Assembly (NCBI RefSeq): GCF_000835495.1
Contig: NW_015622543.1
Coordinates: 2,586,806-2,650,805 of the forward strand
DNA from: Cladophialophora immunda
Lineage: Eukaryota; Ascomycota; Eurotiomycetes; Chaetothyriales; Herpotrichiellaceae
Direction of reading: 5' to 3'
DNA length: 64,000 bases
This document shows positions 25,026-37,284 of the stretch, piece after piece. The position numbers and the translations under genes were made by a program. Under the pieces are notes generated by a model. The model searched no databases and had not been told where the DNA came from. It saw nothing but the letters and a program-made list of their open reading frames with translations. Every line of letters begins with the position of its first letter. Position 1 is the first letter of the stretch.

Positions 25026-27114
25026 ATGCCAATCGACAAATCTTGGCCGGGTTACAAGAAGGGGACCATTCCCAACGACGGATTCGAATGGATATGGCAA
25101 GAAGCGATCCCGGGAGATGAGCCCAGCAGAACCGTGAAGGTGGTCACCATTCCTTTTGGCTACGAGAAGCGCGTCTTGCCTCGAGGATGGCAGAAAACCC
25201 CCGAGAACATGCCATTGGAGCTCGACATTGTCTTCGAGAAAGATGTCGAAATCGTCATGCGAGATGGAGTCAAGGCAAGTCTGGACGCAGATGATGCATC
25301 TGGACAGCGGGCGGTTCGCTGACATGACCGCAGATATATGCCGACATCTACCGGCCAGCTGACACGGGCGGCAAGAAGATCCCAATTATCATGCCTTATT
25401 CTCCCTACGGAAAAGGAGGAGGTGGCGCGAACTTGATGGACGTGGTGCCCTATCGGGTCGGAGTCCCCAAGAGTCGTCAGAGCGGACTCGAGAAGTTTGA
25501 AGGGTTTGTGGCTGCCCAGCCGACAAAGAGAGATTTGCGCTGACCGACGAAAGTCCTGATCCTAATGAATGGTGCCGCCGAGGCTACGCCATTCTCGACC
25601 CAAATGCCCGGGGATCGTTCGATAGCGAAGGGAATTTGCACTACTTCGGCCGCAAGGAGGGTGAGTGGAACTCAAGCTGGCCCCGTTGTCTCAACTTCTC
25701 ATGGATTCTCTTCAGGTGAGGACTGTTACGACATCATTGAGTTTGCTGCGAAATACGAGTGGTGTAATGGTGCCGTCGGCATGGCTGGCAACTCCTGGCT
25801 CGGGGTCGTGCAATACTGGGCCGCCATGGAGCAACCGCCTCACCTGAAGGCCATTGCGCCTTGGGAAGGCCTTAGTGATGTCTACCGTGATCTGAGCCGC
25901 CGTGGAGGTATTCCGTGGGCACCGTTCTTGAAATGGGTGCTTATGGGTATCCCAGGTGAGTAGTAATTGCCACGTAGAAATCGGTGCTCCCTTCTCCGTT
26001 ACTAACTATTTGTTCTTAGGTCGCGGTCTGCAAGAGGCTGTCACGGAGATGGGTGAAGCTCATGAATTCTACGATGCGTACTGGGAATCCAAAAAGGTGG
26101 ATTTCAGCCGGATTAAAATCCCCTCCTACATCCTCGCCTCGTACTCGACGATGTTGCACACCATGGGCTCGGTTAGGGCTTGGAAAGGCACCAACACCGA
26201 CAAGAAATGGCTGCGCTTTCATCCCCACCAAGAATGGTACGAAGACTACCACTATCGCTCGGTCGACGATTTGGATCGCTTCTTCGCGAGATATCTCAAG
26301 GGAGAAGACAATGGCTGGGAGAACACGCCGAAAGTTCGTGTCTCGATGTATCGTTTTGGGGAAACGGTTGTGACAGCCCGCATACCTCCAGAAGTCTTCA
26401 AGTGCTAACGTCTTCATCCAGTACCCTGTCTACGATCAGGTCGAGGCGGACTACCCAATCCCTCGCACGAAATACACAAAGCTCTACCTCACATCGAAAA
26501 AAACACTGCAAGTCTCGCCCAGTGAAGAAGAAGCCGTCCACTCTTATGACTCTACCAATGGCGACATGGTGGCCTACGATTACATTTTCCCCGAGCGGAC
26601 CACGCTCGCCGGGTTCTCGAAGCTGAAGGTTTTCGTTTCGTGTCGGGAGCACAACGATCTCGACCTCTACGTCATGTTGCGGAAATTGTCGGTGGACGGC
26701 GAGCCGATGGAACAGTCCAACGTCCCCCTCCACGAGCTCCCCGTGAAATCGGTCAAAGAGGTTGCCAACGTGAACCCGACCAAGTTTCTCGGTCCAACGG
26801 GCATCCTGCGCGCCTCTCACAGGGAACTCGACCCGCAGCAGTCTACCGAGTACTGGCCGGTCCACCCGCACTTGCGTGCCGAATACATCGAGCCGGGAGA
26901 CGTCGTCGAGTTGGATATCGGCATCTGGCCGATGGGTATCGTGTACGAGAAGGGCGAGGGTCTGCGTCTGCAGATCTCTGGAAAGACCATGGTATTGCCG
27001 GAATGGGACAATCCTCATGTTAAACATATGGAACCGCAGTTTAACAAGGGCCACCACAGAGTCCATCTGGGCGGGAAGTACGCCGAGAGTTTCTTGCTGG
27101 TGCCGAAGCTGTAG
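25026..27114 (+). CDS. CocE/NonD-type serine hydrolase (X-Pro dipeptidyl-peptidase fold)
   Basis: Alpha/beta hydrolase of the cocaine-esterase/glutaryl-acylase type, cleaving esters or amides. Six exons in phase: 25026-25274, 25334-25503, 25554-25660, 25716-25955, 26020-26366 and 26422-27114, giving 601 aa. The N-terminal part has MRDGVK-IYADIYRP, then LEKFEG-PDPNEW, ARGSFDSEG and the nucleophile GNSWLG. The C-terminal third is the jelly-roll domain typical of the family (VFVSCREHNDLDLYV, RAEYIEPGDVVELDI). The first intron is a GC-AG intron. The second (25504-25553) removes what would otherwise look like a frameshift. Divergent from regulator 3 and followed by an SDR on the same strand. Substrate unknown. 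Confidence 0.9.
25275..25333 (+). other. GC-AG intron in CocE-type hydrolase gene
   Basis: Donor context AAG|GCAAGT and acceptor GCAG; joining gives the conserved GVKIYADIYRP. GC donors are a known minor class in fungi. Confidence 0.8.
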
Positions 27115-27594
27115 AATTTTGGATAGAGCGCCGGAAAATACAACGTATGACTTTTGGACAAGTAGCGACTTCCCCCGAGAAGTCACTGCAAGGGTGTCAT
27201 ATTCGGTACGCCTGGTGATTAGTGATTGAAATCTTAACAAGAGTGATACCTTGCTTGTAAATCATCTGAGTAGCTTTCAGGCCGGGAATCACAACGCCGG
27301 TCCGGACCATGGATTATCCCAGCGGCATTCTGTAGAGAATGAGCTCGTTCCTCAGGTCATATATTCATCGGATGGGTTATGTTCTCGGATCAGATCGGAC
27401 AGACGCCGGCCACCAGAAGGAATAGGGTCTCCGTTGTCGGGACCTGTGAGAGGAAGAGGGTGGAAAACGAGGCCAGGAAGTCGCTTCTTCAGATATTTAT
27501 TGGCTTCAGGTTCCGACTTGCGTCGACCTTTTTATGATCATTGCCGTTGTGTTGGTACCCCTGCAGCGAGGCAGTGTTCTTTTGTGCATTCCTC
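27115..27594. other. Intergenic, upstream of SDR
   Basis: About 480 bp between two plus-strand genes; presumed SDR promoter, nothing else recognised. Confidence 0.5.
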
Positions 27595-28426
27595 ATGGCT
27601 CAATTAGGAGACTCGCGGCTGCGAGGTAAAGTGGCCATTGTCACGGGTCAGCACATCCCTCAATAGTTGCTCACATCGGTGGCTTTGAAGCGCTAATTGT
27701 TCACCAGGAGGCGCTTCTGGGTTCGGAGAAGCCACGGCCAAAAGGTTCACTGAGGCTGGTGCCAAAGTTGTCATATTGGACATTAATCGCGATGGCGGAG
27801 CGCGCGTCGCCGAGACATCCCCTTCGATAAAATTCTTCCCAGGTGATGTCACAAAGCTGGAGGATTGGCAGAGCCTTCTTGACTTTACTCTCAAGGAGTT
27901 TGGAAAGGTCTCAATCCTGGTCAACAACGCCGGCACGACGTACCGGAACAAGCCCACTCTGGAAGTGACCGAGCAGAAGTTTGACCGCGTGATAAGCGTC
28001 AATTTGAAGTCGATTTTCCAGGCGGTGCGCGTCATCGTGCCGCATATGATAGAGCAAGGTGAACGAGGTTCAATCATCAACGTTGCGTCCATCGGCGCCC
28101 TTCGACCACGACCAGGGCTCGTCTGGTACAACGCGTCGAAGGGGGCGGTTTTCAACGCCACGAAGGGTCTTGCTGCTGAATTTGCCCCTCAGGGCATCCG
28201 GGTCAATGGAATCTGTCCTCTCCTGTCCGGCACCGGACTCTTCTCCTCATTCGTGGGCGTTGAAGACACGCCAGAGAACAGAGCAAAGCTTATAGCAAAC
28301 GTTCCGATGGGGAGGCTCACGGATGTGTTTGACGTTGCGAATGCTGCGTTGTACTTTGCAAGTGACGAGTCGAGCTTCGTGACCGGGACCAATCTGGAGG
28401 TTGATGGTGGACGCGCTATTGGTTAG
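27595..28426 (+). CDS. Short-chain dehydrogenase/reductase (FabG-like)
   Basis: NAD(P)-dependent oxidoreductase of about 256 aa, the classical SDR size. Exons are 27595-27646 and 27708-28426; the join builds the cofactor motif IVTG-GASGFGE. Other motifs are NNAGTTYR, INVASIG (Ser), YNASKG (Tyr/Lys) and the C-terminal VDGGRAIG. Its closest relatives by eye are 3-oxoacyl reductase-like and glucose dehydrogenase-like SDRs. It is tandem with the CocE-type hydrolase and convergent with an MFS transporter, so it may oxidise an alcohol freed by ester cleavage (inference). Confidence 0.9.
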
Positions 28427-29149
28427 ACAGTAAAGTCGATTCAGTTGTGCCATGTACATATGCATACCTCGTATACTTGACAAGTTTAGGCGATACCTAG
28501 CACGCTAGGTAGCCAACAGACTGAAATGATCTCGAAGTTGAAGTCAGAGTTCGAATTTCGGTAGAGACGTGCCAAGGCGCGGCAGTTTACATATTAATTA
28601 TGTACCGAGTTTGCTATATTCGGCCAATCTCCAGGGCGGCCTTTCCCTACTATTTTGCGTCACATCCTCAACCCAGTTTCTTCCCGTGCCATTCGGTTCA
28701 ACATCGCTACATGTGATCCTTAGCTTGACGTGAACGAGAAGAGGTCGACGGATGACTCTGCTGGTGTGGCTGCAGGGTGATTCGTCGCCAATTTTACTTG
28801 CAGGGTAGGAATTGACATCAATAACGAAGAGAGGAGTATAGCATTCTGCATAAAATGTGATATTGAGGGTACTCTCAGGGACCAGGGTCGGGTCCTATAC
28901 GTTGGATTGGCTGACGTTTCTCTCAATTGGTTCTAAGGATATTGACGAGTGAAGAGGTACTCAGGAACACATCCTAGTGGAGATACAATTTCACCAATCA
29001 CCACCTTGCTGGTGTCCTAGGGCCTTCTGAGCTTCTTAATGGGGAAAGAGGATGATCAATTCATTCCCTATACTACGGCATCATTTCTCTGTTCACAAAG
29101 CCTTCCTCGTCCAAAACCAGACCCTTCACTGATTCGTCGTGTCATCACC
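28427..29149. other. Intergenic between convergent genes
   Basis: About 720 bp of 3' flank between SDR and MFS transporter genes. No supported element. Confidence 0.5.
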
Positions 29150-30943
29150 TCAGAGCTGGTATTTGAATCCAGGAGACCGATCGGTCCATTCCCCGTCAGG
29201 GACAACGACACCCTCGGCCACCATTCTAGCCTTCTTGGCCTCTCTGTGCCTGTAGATGAAAAAGAGGATCCACCAACAGATGAAGCCACTCCCGATGGAA
29301 GCCAAGCTCCAGCCATGGCCGAGGAGGAATCTGGGCGCGGAGGTCGACCTATAGATCTGTCCGGCTATGATACCGCCCACATTGGCGAGTCCCAGATGAA
29401 CACCCATGGCGGCTGCACGTTTACCGTCTGGGGCGATGTTCATACCGTGCCATGCAATGCTCGTCCCGGTGATGATGTAACAGCACGCAGCGATCAAGTA
29501 TGTCGCTCCATACCAGACACTAGCGTGTTGTTTCGTGAGCAAGATTGCATAGCCAGCCATACCGAGTGGCGCCGAGATCACAAGAGACAAAAAGTAGGCC
29601 TTGTATCTCTCGGAGAGAACGGCAGCGATGAAATAGCATACCGCACCGACAATTTGAACTGTGGAGCGTTCAGTCAATGAACGAGGTGAGTGAAGAAAGC
29701 ATGCGGGGCTGTAGTACCTGGAATAACATAATACTGGGATTTCTTGGTGGAATAATTGAAACCGTCCTTGAGGATGATGGGAAGGAAAGTCCCAAAGCCT
29801 ATCAACCGACGTTAGCACTTTAATCTCTTCCCCAGATACGCTGATGATTGATTACCGTAAATGATGGTCGACATGAGGATCTGATTGAAACCATGCAGCC
29901 AAGTTTTGATGTCGAGAACAGCGTTCTTCACATCTTTCCTGGTATATTTGCCATCGCCACCGCTGTATGCTTCCATGAGCTCAAGTCGCTGCTTCTGCAC
30001 GGCTTTGTCTTCATCGCTAAAGAAATAGGCTGTCGCATAGGATCGAGGAATAAGGAAGAAGCACACGAAAGCAAACACAATTGTGACAAGTCCTTCGATG
30101 ATGTAGAGCCTACGGTCTGGTCAGAAACGGAGTCTTCAGGGTTGGCAAGGTTTTCGCTCACCATCGCCAACCGGGGTATCCGGCTGTGCCATCCATGTAC
30201 AGAATGCCGAAGGCGATTAGCCCACCAAAAGCTCCAGACAAAGCCGAGCCAACTGAGAGTTTTAGAGGTTAGCCTGGGAGAAGGAGCAATTTGGAGCGGA
30301 CATACTGTATAAGTAGCACACGCGTTGGCCAACTTCTTCACGACGATACCAATTCAACAAGAACATCGTCATCGATGGGAACAAGCAGCCCTCGAAAGTG
30401 CCCAGGAGCAGTCGGCAGACTATCAGGCCGGCGTAATTCTGAATGAAGCCCATGCACATGCACACAAGGCCCCAGCAGAAGACAAGGACTGGTATGACCC
30501 GATAGAATTGGAGGCGCTTCACAAACATTGTAGTTGGGAACTGGGTGATGTTAGTAATGGCAACCCGATATCAACAGGTTTCCCTCTTACCTCTGATAAG
30601 ATATACGTGAGATAGAAGATGGACACAGCGGTCTAGCATCGTCAGAGACTGCAATTGCACAAGCTCGTTCGGCACTCACGTTCAGTTCATTGCCGGTGAG
30701 CCCGATGTCCTTTGACATGCCCTGAGTGGCGGCGAACCCAATGTTGCCGCGGTCAAGGTAGCTGATCAGCATGAGAAGCAGCATGACAGGCGTGATGTAT
30801 AGATCAAGCTTTCGGACAACTCGTTTTTCTTTCTTGATGAACTCCTTTTGCTCGGATGTGAGCGCATGCTCGCCATCTCCAGCGAACTCCGCAAGGTGCA
30901 CATTGCCCTTCAACTCTTCAAGGTTCTGTGTCGCAGAGCTCAT
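29150..30943 (-). CDS. MFS transporter, anion:cation symporter (Dal5-like) type
   Basis: Plasma-membrane carrier, likely importing an organic acid anion. About six exons from ATG 30943 (MSSATQNLEELKG) to 29150. The first membrane segment and loop read LDLYITPVMLLLMLISYLDR then GNIGFAATQG, the signature of the allantoate/nicotinate permease-like group. Later segments include VCRLLLGTFEGCLFPSM, and VGAVCYFIAAVLSERYKAYF. The loop near 30000 is hydrophilic as expected between the two six-helix halves. It is divergent from the thiamine-diphosphate enzyme, whose substrates are 2-oxo acids, which would suit an acid carrier (inference). Confidence 0.87.
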
Positions 30944-31036
30944 TGTGGATGATCCACTAGCTGAAGATATACGATCGGCGAGATTGAAAGGGTAGCTTCA
31001 GACGACAATGTTGATGCAATGAGAAATAGATCACGA

Positions 31037-31047
31037 CGGAGTGTCCG
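31037..31047. promoter_or_regulatory. CGG-N5-CCG inverted repeat
   Basis: CGGAGTGTCCG, 94 bp upstream of the MFS ATG; candidate zinc-cluster site. Confidence 0.35.
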
Positions 31048-31122
31048 GGATAGACAGAGACCAAGCTCAGGACATGATAAATCGATTTGAACCCAAGACA
31101 CCGACCCCGTGGGGATAGCGTT

Positions 31123-31134
31123 CCGTTAACACGG
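31123..31134. promoter_or_regulatory. CCG-N6-CGG everted repeat
   Basis: CCGTTAACACGG, about 180 bp upstream of the MFS ATG and 76 bp from the previous site; candidate zinc-cluster site. Confidence 0.3.
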
Positions 31135-32233
31135 GGCCCGCGAGAGTAAAGAGGAGTCCAGAACTTTGGAGATCTTGCATTGTCGATGCAGAGTCCTGGA
31201 ATTGGGGAATGTGTCGCTTAGATCTGACATCGGCGCAGACCCAGGCTCTAAGGCTTGTTTTTCACTCCAGATTATTGGATGAGTTGCGCCTCGTTTCGCA
31301 TAGCGAAAGCGACGTGTGAATGATTGTAGACTGACGCGGAAAGATCGGGAACACAATAGTGGCGAAGACCTCCCTCGAGCGGCTCTATTTCAGCCTACTC
31401 CAACATTGTTGAGATGCATGAACCGTGCATATTTGGGGATCACCGTGTTTGGTACTCAAAGAACATGGAGAACACTGGCGGATGTCCTCTATAAAGTGCT
31501 AGCCTTGTGTTTGGAGCACAGTGCACGCGCTTGAGGCTCGATCCGGCTCAACCAAAGAAGACCTCCAAAGCGGTCAGCTGACACGAGTAGTTTCATGTAC
31601 CTCGTACTCCGTACCCAGTAGGTGAAGACGTTGCTGTAGCGAGGCCAAGTAGGGTTTGCCCCCACGCCATACGGTGTGTTTGAGGTGGCTGGGCTCACAA
31701 GGCTCGCCAAAACTCCCTATCACGTGACCATGCTCAAACTCGGCACCTTCGGCACCTAAAAGAGCGGAAAGCAGTATTGGGGCATAGTCCGGGGGAAGAG
31801 GAGCCGGAGTGGAGAAATGGAGCCGGAGTTCCTGCGGAGGTGGATCAAACTAACCAGTTACTTACTCGTACATATATGATGCCGTGCCGGAGAGTCTCCG
31901 GGGACCTACTTCCTCCCTCCTCCCATGGAAAGATCAACCTTCTACCTGGTCCTTAGCCTCACCACTCTCTTGGCCGTGCCGTTGGGGTAGCAGTCTCTTC
32001 GGTAACTCATCCTGTGGTCAAGGTGAAACCAGCAGTGTTGGAGTACCTCGGGATAGCGTGCTTGGAGGGGATTGGTCTACGGGTGGATGCTGCGTCACTT
32101 GGGCAGGACCATTTCGGAGATCAACAAACAGCTCGTCGACGCGCATTTTGCCTGAAAACAATCCGAATAACATTCAACTTCCGCAAAACACTTGAACCCT
32201 CAGAACAATCTACCTGGACGCATTGGACCGACG

Positions 32234-34118
32234 ATGTCGCTGCCAGTTCGCCTCTCGCCCGTCGACGCTCCCAACCTGCAAAATGGAGATGCTTCTCCCA
32301 AGGCAGGCTGGGGCTCCGATTATATCGCACGACAACTCGCCAAGGTCCATATCCCGTACTTCGTTCTGGTTCCCGGATCATCCTATCGCGGACTCCACGA
32401 CAGTCTAGTCAATCTAAACGGCAACGCGGCGCCCGAGATGGTGGTCTGCCTCCATGAGGAACACGCCATTGCGATCGCTCATGGCTACGCTAAGGTTGCA
32501 GAGAAGCCACTGGCGTGCGGTCTGCATGCAAACGTGGGCCTGATGCATGCTTCCATGGCCATTTTTAATGCCTTTATCGATCGAGTCCCAATGGTAATAA
32601 TCGGCGCCGGTGGCCCCTTCGACACGACGAAACGGAGACCGTGGATTGACTCGACACACACCGCTGTTGATCAAGCCGCTCTGGTCAGGAATTACACGAA
32701 ATGGGACGATCAACCCGCGAGTGTAAATTCTGCCATCCGAAGCGTCATCAAAGCAACCGCCGTTACATCCGTTAAGCCGTGTGCGCCAACATATGTTGTT
32801 CTTGACGTCGGTCTTCAGGAATCGGAATATGATGAGAAAGATGTCCACTATCCTGACACTGAGAGATATCTAACCCAGCAATCTGCAGGCGCTAGCCAAG
32901 CTGATATTAAGAAAGTCGCGCAAGCTTTGGAGCAGTCAAAGAAAGCATTGATCATGTTCGGCAGGATGAACAGGACCCAGAAGGGCTGGGACGAGAGGAT
33001 TAAACTGGCAGAGATGTTCGATGCGAAGGTCATTAGTACGTGTCAGGTATCCATGTTGGGGCAGAGTGAGGAAATATTAACCGCTATCCACAGCCGATAT
33101 AAAACAACCCGTCGCCTTTCCTACAACACACCGACTACATCCCGCACCACCTGCACTTTTCTTGGCTCCAGATGCCGCTCAACTGATAAGAGAGGCTGAC
33201 TTGATTATTTCCTTCGACTGGGTAGACCTGGCAGGGTTTTTCACGGCCGCTCAAGGCGAGCCAATCGAACCCAAAGCGAAGGTGATAGAGGTCTCCGTCG
33301 ACAGCCAGCTGCATAATGGCTGGTCAAAGGACCATTTCGAGACACCGCCGGCAGATATCAGTATCTTCGCCGACCCGGACAAATTTATAACGGATCTCGT
33401 CGCCGAACTCGAGTCCAGGAAGCTCACAGGCTATCCCAACTCCGCGTGGCCCGCAACCCAACCAGCATCCTCACAAAAGCCGCAGAATCTCGACAGTGAA
33501 GACATATTTCAAGCAGACCTCGCATCAGCCCTCTACGCCGCCATTAGCCCCGAAGACATGTGCATAATTCGCCTTCCCCTCAGTTTCCGCGGGATCGATC
33601 TTCTGGCGACCCATCCCCTCGCGTACCTGGGCATGGACGGCGGAGCGGGCATTGGTTCCGGGCCCGGTCAAGCTGTTGGTTCGGCCTTGGCGCTGAAGGG
33701 ATCGAAATACGTCCCGGTTGCTATCCTGGGTGACGGTGATTTCTTGATGGGCAACTCCGCGATCTGGACAGCCGCCCGGTACCGCATCCCTGTTCTGATC
33801 ATTGTCTCGAACAACGGTAGTTTCTACAACGACGAGGTCCATCAGGAACGAGTTGCGAACACGCGAAGCAGACCGGTCGAGAATAAGTGGATCGGCATGA
33901 GATTGGACGACCCGCTACCGGATATTGGTAAGATGTCCGAAGGCTTTGGCCTGAAGACGCTTGGCGGCCAGATCACGAAACGAAGCGATCTCAAGGGTAA
34001 GTTTGACGAGGCCGTCAGGTTAGTGAGAGATGAAAAGCAAGCGGTGGTCTTGGATATCAGGGTCAGGCCCGATGACTACCTGAAGAATTGGGGAGCAAGC
34101 AACATTGTAAAGAAGTGA
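32234..34118 (+). CDS. Thiamine-diphosphate enzyme (acetolactate synthase / benzoylformate decarboxylase-like)
   Basis: ThDP-dependent decarboxylase, lyase or carboligase of the pyruvate oxidase superfamily. Exons 32234-33035 and 33094-34118 join in phase (KVIT-DIKQPVAFP), giving about 608 aa. ATG 32234 (MSLPVRLSPVD) is the first good start. The N-terminal domain has the activating Glu in LHEEHAIAIAHGYAKV. The C-terminal domain has the ThDP/Mg motif starting GDGDFLMGNSA and ending VSNNGSFYND. The same fold covers acetolactate synthase, oxalyl-CoA decarboxylase, benzoylformate decarboxylase and benzaldehyde lyase, and I cannot choose between them. There is no clear mitochondrial targeting peptide, which argues against housekeeping acetolactate synthase. 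Confidence 0.88.
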
Positions 34119-34552
34119 GCCTGCGGTGAAGACATCAGATCGGCTTATGAATGAACTTGCATTATATGGTAGGCGAAGGTTTGACGAGCTAGACCAGGTC
34201 GCACTAGAATGATATGAGGACTTCTTGCGCCATATATACACATCACATTCATCATCCGTTCCTTCAGCAAGTTCCAACCGCAATAGACAATAGCTATAAG
34301 TACAGAACACCTCCCCGACATAGATTAGGACACCGTCGTACATACTACATACAACACATATGAGAAATCTATCATTGCCGTGAAGCCCTTAGCAGTGTGA
34401 CAAGTCCGATTGATAGTACGGAATACTGATGGATCTTGCTATCGGCCAATTGGCCATGTGAGCGTGGAGGGATATTTCAGCAAGCGGAGATATGTGGTCT
34501 GTTGGGAATAAATATACATCAACTTAACTCTACACTGCTCTGGATAGGCAAG
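34119..34552. other. Intergenic between convergent genes
   Basis: About 430 bp of 3' flank of the ThDP and TauD-type genes; nothing further recognised. Confidence 0.5.
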
Positions 34553-35612
34553 TCATGGCAATCCCACTCTCATGCTGGTCTTCTCGTTCAAGCCCCAAGC
34601 ATAGCTCGAATCGTCATGCACCGTGGTCCTTCTCATATCCCTCCGATGTTTGCCTTCGTACGCACCGCCATGAGCCCGATGCATAACGGATGTGTTATCC
34701 CACAAGATCAAGTCTCCAGGATTTTGCCACTCCACCGACAGGACATACTTGTCTTGACAAGCATGTTCCAACAGCCTGTTGATCAGCTCTGTGCTTTCCT
34801 TCTCCGGCAAGCCTTCAACGTGATGCATGTGATTGCCGATATACAAGGTCTTACGCCCCGAGCGCTCGTGCGTCTGAAGCACCTTGTGACGAGAGTAGTA
34901 ACCTTTTTCGGGGTTAACGTCACCAAAATATTCCGGGGCGGCTTTCCTGCGCGAGTGTAAAAGAGAGTGGCAGACAATGTAGTCGTTTTCTTCCAGCTGC
35001 TTTTTAAGATCTTCGGGGAGTTCATCGTACGCGGTGCGGCAATCAGCGAAGTCGGTATTCCCTCCTAGACCCTGGCCCGGCGGCGGAATTTCGTGAGCGC
35101 GTAACAGCGAAAGCCCAGCCCTCCGCGGGTTGAACGAGGAGTCATGATGGAACAGATTGTTGCCCTTGGGTTGTGGTCAAAGAACGGTTCCGACACTCGA
35201 GGTCTTGGTTAGGCATACCTTGCCATAATACCATCGGTGGCTTCCCGGTTTCACTAAGCTGTTATCTTCCTCGATATTTCCTACATCAAACAATTCCTTG
35301 TGCTTGAAGCGAAATGGACGGCCGGCTTGGATGTGAGGAAGAACATCATCCAGCTCACCAAGCCTCTCCGAGAACTGAATGTGCAATTCGTCGTTCAATT
35401 TGGCATGGCGAAAGACTAAAACACCATACTTTTGGGAGTTAGCCTTGCGTTTCGACCAAAGTCGTTCTGCTCACTTGGTTAACGGCTTTCCAGAGTTCTT
35501 GAAAGACGTCCTCCGGTACCGGGCGAGAGAAGTCAACGCCAGACACCTCAGCACCAAAGGTGGGATGAAGTTCTTTGACTTGAATAAGGTTGAAATCAAC
35601 AGCGTGTGGCAT
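34553..35612 (-). CDS. TauD/TfdA-type Fe(II)/2-oxoglutarate dioxygenase
   Basis: Non-haem iron oxygenase that hydroxylates its substrate while turning 2-oxoglutarate into succinate. Exons 35475-35612, 35219-35428 and 34553-35164, all in phase, give 319 aa, normal for this family. Start MPHAVDFNLIQVKELHPTFG and GAEVSGVDFSRP are typical of the N-terminus. The join NQ-YGVLVFRHAKL is a family hallmark. Iron ligands are the His/Asp of HHDSSF and the distal His of MHRAHGG, with Arg in RRDMRRTTV for 2-oxoglutarate. Family members act on taurine, 2,4-D-like phenoxyacetates or sulfonates. It is divergent from a metallo-hydrolase. Confidence 0.9.
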
Positions 35613-36099
35613 TTTGGGGTAGATCAATAACGCGAGTATCTGTGCTCTGATAATTTGCAGTGCAAGGAAGTCACACCGGGCAGCTTTGTCATTGTGTGTA
35701 GTGCATTCAACGCGTGCCATTTATCCATTCACGAACTCAGCGGCTAGCGTATATCGGCTCATCTCCAACTACAACTACAACTGCGGGCTCTCATTGTCCG
35801 AGAAAACGTGGTACGTCGACCATTGGCCCCTTTCGAGTTGTCGGGGTTTCTGGAGCAGCCTTGGTGGAGAAGGCTATGGTCGTCCCCAATACGGCCCGGT
35901 GCCTCAGCAGCCTCGAGGCTTGGAGAAGCCAAACTAAATGACAAGAACTAAGATTTTGGGGAAGCGTCACGAAGCATTCATTGACGCGCCTGATGCGACT
36001 GTGAAGCAAGGCTGCAAGCCCCAATAGCCGCTCTCTAAATCAAGCTGTGCTTCTGCATCACCAGATCCCCTTCCACATGTCATTCCACAACCGCCAAAT
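35613..36099. promoter_or_regulatory. Divergent promoter, TauD-type dioxygenase / lactonase-like gene
   Basis: About 490 bp. CCAAT boxes at 35822-35826 (reverse) and 36021-36025 (forward, about 75 bp upstream of the plus-strand ATG). Confidence 0.5.
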
Positions 36100-37284
36100 A
36101 TGTCCCCCAGCAACAAGTTCGCCGTTCCAGATGGAGCCGTGGCCCGGCTGCGAATCATTGACACGACCACTAAAATCAAAGGGCTCCCCTTGGACTACCT
36201 CATGACACCGCCAATGCCTGGAATGGAAGTCTTGCCGGAAGCTCCAACATGGTCATTCTTGATCGAGAGCGACACGGGCCGCAAAGCATTGTTTGACCTA
36301 GGTGTTCCGCCGAATTGGAGAGACTTTTCACCCGTTGTGGCCAAGCCTCTACAGACCCGAGGCTGGGGTGTGCCTTCTGGAGAGAAGCACGTGGCTGATA
36401 TCCTGGCTGACGAAGGCATTGACATTTCAAACATTAATAGCATCATTTGGAGGTGAGTGAGAAAAGTCTCCTGGTACCCTCCCCTTAGTCAGAGACGTTG
36501 ACGGAGTGGATACAAAGCCACTGGCATTATGATCACATCGGGGATCCCTCCACATTCCCTACATCCACTGAGCTGGTTGTCGGCCCAGGATTCAAAGCTG
36601 CCTTCTTTCCAGGCTGGCCGGCCCGACCAGACTCTCCTGTCCGGGAGAGCGACTTCAAGTAAGTAGTTTCAGACGGAGGACTGTGCTAGGAGCTCAATCT
36701 TTTATCGCAGGGGCCGGGAATTAAGGGAGATCAGCTTTCAAGAGCCGGGCGTCCTCCACATCGAGCAATTTAGAGCCTTCGATTTCTTCGGAGACGGTTC
36801 TTTCTATTTGCTTGACACACCTGGTCACGCCATCGGGCATTTAGCAGGCTTAGTGCGGACTACTCCCGACACATTTATCATGATGGGTGGTGACCTCTGC
36901 CACCACGGTGGTGAGCTGCGTCCATCAAAGATTTTGCCTCTTCCTTCAGAAATCTTTTTGCCGCACCTGATACGGTATCCTGGGTGTATGTGCCCCGGTG
37001 CCGAATTCGAGGCCGTTCAAAAGAAGCGTTCACGAGCACCAGACGAACCTTTCTTTGATCCGAGTATAGGGTATGACATTCCCGAAACTATTCGTACCAT
37101 TAAGAAGGTGCAAGATGCAGATGGTGTGGATAATGTCTTCTTCATATACGCGCACGACAGCACCATCAGCGGCATCATCGACCTATTTCCTGCACCGGCG
37201 AATGACTGGAAGGAGAAAGGGTGGCGCCAGAAGGCCTATTGGAGATTCTTGGAAGATTTTGAGGGAGCATTGAAAGAATTATAG
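36100..37284 (+). CDS. Metallo-beta-lactamase-fold hydrolase (lactonase-like)
   Basis: Dizinc hydrolase resembling N-acyl-homoserine lactonases. Exons 36100-36452, 36518-36658 and 36711-37284, in phase, give 355 aa. The first intron splits the zinc motif; joined it reads SHWHYDHIGD (HxHxDH). Further metal ligands are in DTPGHAIGHLAGL, MMGGDLCHHGG and IYAHD. No signal peptide, so cytosolic. Opening of a lactone or cleavage of an ester is the expected reaction. It shares a promoter with the TauD-type dioxygenase. It could process a lactone from the Baeyer-Villiger enzyme or quench bacterial signals; neither is shown by the sequence. Confidence 0.9.

Larger units (their letters stand above)
30944..32233. 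promoter_or_regulatory. Divergent region, MFS transporter / ThDP enzyme
   Basis: About 1.29 kb. Contains CGG-N5-CCG (31037-31047) and CCG-N6-CGG (31123-31134). No coding exon supported. Confidence 0.5.

Noticed and set aside
25490..25560. Apparent frameshift in the CocE-type hydrolase
   Set aside because: A 50-nt intron (25504-25553) with a CTGAC branch site restores LEKFEG-PDPNEW exactly.
26398..27240. 280-codon open frame on the minus strand
   Set aside because: Antisense to the last CocE-type exon, which has clear family motifs.
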